A stretch of 64,000 bases of DNA. Source: Coriaria nepalensis. Taxonomy: Eukaryota; Streptophyta; Magnoliopsida; Cucurbitales; Coriariaceae. A program made the translations under genes and the position numbers. The stretch lies in the NCBI GenBank assembly GCA_027186245.1, contig CP114495.1, positions 201,001-265,000 on the forward strand, given 5' to 3'. The notes below the pieces were generated by a model that was not told the DNA's origin, searched no databases, and worked only from the letters and a program-made list of their open reading frames with translations. Below are positions 60,970 to 64,000 of the stretch, one piece after another. How positions within the stretch are numbered: the first letter of the stretch is position 1; the number at the start of each line of letters is the position of its first letter.

Positions 60970-63258
60970 AGTGAGTTCCTCTTGTTGTGCTTGGATATAT
61001 GATCAGATCAATCAATTATTTTGCAAATATGTTATTCAATCATTCCTTTGATAAATTCAGTACTTACTTCTACATTGTACTTGAAAGAATGTAAGATTAA
61101 GATTGCATTGTGTTGCAGTGGTCCGTGAAAAGGATGTATGTTGGGAATATGCCGATAAACTAGACGGAAACAAGGTGAAATGCAAATTCTGTCAAAGAGT
61201 TTTAAACGGTGGAATTAGTAGATTGAAGCATCACTTATCTCGATTTCCAAGCAGGGGCGTGAATCCATGTAGTAAAGTAAGAGATGATGTTTCTGATAGA
61301 GTAAGAAACATATTAGCTTCAAGGGAAGAGGTTAAAGAAACATCTACTTCCAAAAAGCAAAAGCTAGTAGAAGTCAGATCGCTCGAAAACATCTCGATGA
61401 GTAGTACTAAACCTCATCATATGTCGATGGAAGTACCTTCTCCAGTTTCCAAAGTTTTTCCAAATGTTACTCCAATGGCGCCTCCTGCTCTACACAACCA
61501 TGACAATGCAGAGAGAAGCATTGCTCTCTTCTTCTTTGAGAACAAGCTCGATTTCAGTATCGCTCGTTCTTCATCCTATCAGCTAATGATTGATTCAGTT
61601 GGAAAATGTGGGCCTGGATTTACGGGCCCATCTGCAGAATCCTTGAAGACTACATGGTTAGAAAGAATCAAATCCGAAACTAGCCTACAATCGAAGGATA
61701 TTGAGAAAGAGTGGGCCACCACTGGTTGCACTATTATCGTAGATACGTGGACAGATAATAAGTCAAGGGCTGTGATTAACTTCTTGATTTCTTCACCTTC
61801 CAGGACTTTTTTCCACAAATCAGTGGATGCATCTGCATATTTCAAGAACACAAAGTGCCTTTCTGACTTGTTTGATTCCGTTATTCAAGATTTCGGGACG
61901 GAAAATGTAGTGCAAATTATAATGGATAGTAGCTTCAACTATACTGGTATTGCAAATCATATTCTTCAGAATTATGGGACCATTTTTGTCTCTCCCTGTG
62001 CCTCTCAATGCCTGAATTCAATCCTCGAGGAATTTTCAAAAGTAGATTGGGTGAACAGATGCATCTTACATGCTCAAACCCTATCGAAGTTTATCTACAA
62101 TAATGCTATGATGCTTGATCTGATGAAAAAATTCACTGGAGGTCAAGAACTTATTAAGACAGGTATCACAAAATCCGTATCCAGTTTCCTCTCACTACAA
62201 TCTTTTTTGAAGCACAGGCCGAGACTAAAGCATATGATCAACGTGCCCGAATTCACCTCGAATTCTTCTTATGCAAGTAAACCACAGAGCATATCTTGTA
62301 TCGCGATCATAGAGGACAATGATTTCTGGCGTGCCATGGAAGAATGTGTAGCGATTTCTGAGCCTTTTCTAAGAGTGTTGAGAGAAGTATCAGGTGGAAA
62401 ACCTGCTGTGGGCTCCATATACGAGCTAATGACAAGGGCTAAAGAATATATACGGACATATTACATAATGGATGAGATCAAGTGCAAGACTTTTCTAGAC
62501 ATAGTTGATAGAAAATGGCGGGACCAACTCCATTCACCTCTGCATGCAGCTGCCGCATTTTTGAACCCAAGCATCCAGTATAATCCAGAAATCAAGTTTC
62601 TCACGTCGATAAAGGAAGATTTTTTCAATGTTCTTGAGAAATTACTTCCTATGCCTGAGATGAGACGGGATATCACTAATCAAATATTTACTTTCACAAA
62701 GGCAAATGGGATGTTTGGATGCAGCCTCGCCATGGAAGCAAGGGATTCTGTTTCACCTTGTGAGTAGTCGGTCCATTTAAAACAACACATTATGCAACAA
62801 CAAGATATTATATTTCTTGGGTTTGAAATTTAATTACTAAACTCTTTGCAGGGCTATGGTGGGAACAGTTTGGTGATTCAGCACCAGTTTTACAAAAAGT
62901 TGCTATTAGAATACAGAGTCAAGTTTGCAGTACTTTCTCATTCGAGAGGCATTGGAGCACGTTTCAGCAGATTCATTCCGAAAAGCGGAATAAGATTGAT
63001 AAGGAAACGTTGAATGACCTCGTTTATATTAATTACAATCTGAAGTTGGCCAGACAGATGAGAACAAAATCATCGGAAAGCGACCCGATTGTTTTTGATG
63101 ATATTGATATGACCTCAGAATGGGTTGAAGAAAGCGAAAACCAGAGCCCAACTCAGTGGCTTGATCGGTTTGGTTCAGCTTTGGATGGGAGCGACTTGAA
63201 TACTCGACAGTTTAATGCAGCCATTTTTGGAGCAAGCGATCACATTTTTAATTTGTGA
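60970..63258 (+). CDS. Domesticated hAT-transposase-like protein with BED zinc finger (At1g79740-like)
   Basis: Coding exons are 60970 (one base), 61119-62759 and 62852-63258, giving 682 aa. The start codon is split: A at the end of the exon 60933-60970, TG at 61119-61120, joined by an intron with GTGAGT and TTGCAG borders. This gives the family start MVREKDVCWEYADKLDGNKV. A BED-type zinc finger follows (C22, C25, H38/H39, C51). Then come a DUF659-like transposase core (about 155-330) and a C-terminal hAT dimerisation region (WLWWEQFGDSAPVLQKVAIRI in the last exon). The hAT CxxH motif reads CASQ and the usual TDN-like acidic site reads MDSS, so transposition activity is unlikely. Members of this group persist as single-copy host genes; their job is not established. 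No terminal inverted repeats are seen around it. Confidence 0.9.
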
Positions 63259-64000
63259 TACGAAAGTCCTTAGTCCACATTGTAATAGATGGATGTAAAC
63301 TTATAGTTTCGTTGCACTTCTGTAGATAAATAGATCCCTTCTTCTGGCAAGGAAAGATAGCTAGAAACTGTGATCTTCTGTAGTTAAATCGTTTTAAAGA
63401 ATTAGCTCCTTTTGTATATGTATATCTTTTTAAGGCAGTGAAGTTAGCAGATCTTTCAATTCTTTGGTGATTACAAGTTGAGTTCTTCCCAGCTTATCCC
63501 TCGGAAGTTGTAGAAATTTTCTTATTGTCTGATTTAACCCCAAAAAAATCAAAAATTTCCAGATTGGTCCTAGTTTTGTAGCTACTAAATTGAAAGTGAA
63601 ATCAAGCATCTGCTTGACACAAGAGCCCGTTTGAGAGGGCTTATATTTTTGTCAAATGTGCATATTTGATAAAAATATACATTTTGATGTATTTGGTAAA
63701 ACAGTGTTTTAAATAGTAAAAATAAATATATTTTAAATATTTTAATTAATTTTTATTTATAAATATATTTTGAACATATCATCTATTACTTATAAGCATG
63801 CTCTCCAAACGGGCTTGTAGTTCGGCTGTTTTGCGGCATGTTACTAAACGACATGTGGTTTTCTCATGTCCTAACCATGAAGGGACTATTACATTTCCTG
63901 TACAACGACGTGTCGGTTAACAGAAAACTGATTGTCGCGGCTATTCTAACAGTATTTGTCCTTACCACGAGAACTACACAAGTCTAAGGAAGAAAGCAAG
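63259..64000. other. 3' flank of hAT-like gene and terminal spacer
   Basis: The first few hundred bases probably include the 3' untranslated region. A small inverted-repeat element lies at 63623-63816 (separate entry). After it no gene is seen to the window end. Confidence 0.45.
63623..63816. mobile_element. MITE-like element with terminal inverted repeats
   Basis: About 194 bases bounded by GAGCCCGTTTGAGAG on the left and CTCTCCAAACGGGCTT on the right, which are inverted repeats of each other (one base insertion). The interior is AT-rich and non-coding. No clear target-site duplication was found, so the class is not assigned. Confidence 0.6.

Overview
The window is 64 kb of AT-rich nuclear DNA from a flowering plant, almost certainly a eudicot. 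The evidence is interrupted genes with GT-AG introns, plant-only families (SPEECHLESS, a cytokinin-response-factor-type AP2/ERF, a PYR/PYL ABA receptor, a chloroplast sigma factor, plant CNGC), a plant-type initiator tRNA-Met, and old Ty3/gypsy and hAT debris. I cannot name the species.

Layout: (1) 0-13 kb: a cyclic-nucleotide-gated channel (minus), a PP2C phosphatase (plus, eight coding exons, one GC-AG intron) and a single-exon DnaJ/DUF3444 gene (plus). (2) 14-21 kb: a trehalose-6-phosphate phosphatase relic with three lesions, then a three-exon PYL8/9-type ABA receptor (both plus). (3) 22-29 kb: a polypyrimidine-tract-binding protein (minus, ten coding exons) and a SIGE plastid sigma factor (minus). 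(4) 29-34 kb: a broken group-III WRKY gene (plus) and a complete SPEECHLESS orthologue (minus). (5) 36-39 kb: an MTM1-type mitochondrial carrier (minus, ten coding exons). (6) 41-53 kb: a repeat-rich stretch with a decayed gypsy element between diverged LTRs, an 835-bp hAT-like element with a probable target-site duplication, a single-exon CRF gene (minus), a second gypsy remnant and a 71-bp tandem duplication. (7) 53-64 kb: a UBC10/28-type E2 (minus), a myosin-TH1-domain gene (plus), an LRR receptor-kinase pseudogene (minus), initiator tRNA-Met (plus), a domesticated hAT-transposase gene whose start codon is assembled by splicing (plus), and a small inverted-repeat element.

These are independent plant genes, not an operon or cluster. 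Several act in hormone and stress signalling (PYL receptor, PP2C, CNGC, CRF, WRKY relic), but adjacency implies no shared pathway, and this PP2C is not of the ABA co-receptor clade by its visible sequence. I found no evidence for a new multi-gene system. The items most worth a second look are the three pseudogenes with definable lesions, the split start codon and lost hAT CxxH histidine, the GC-AG intron, and a long pyrimidine tract inside the outsized intron of the PTB gene. Exon coordinates come from reading splice sites and family alignments by eye; every coding model closes in frame at a length typical of its family.
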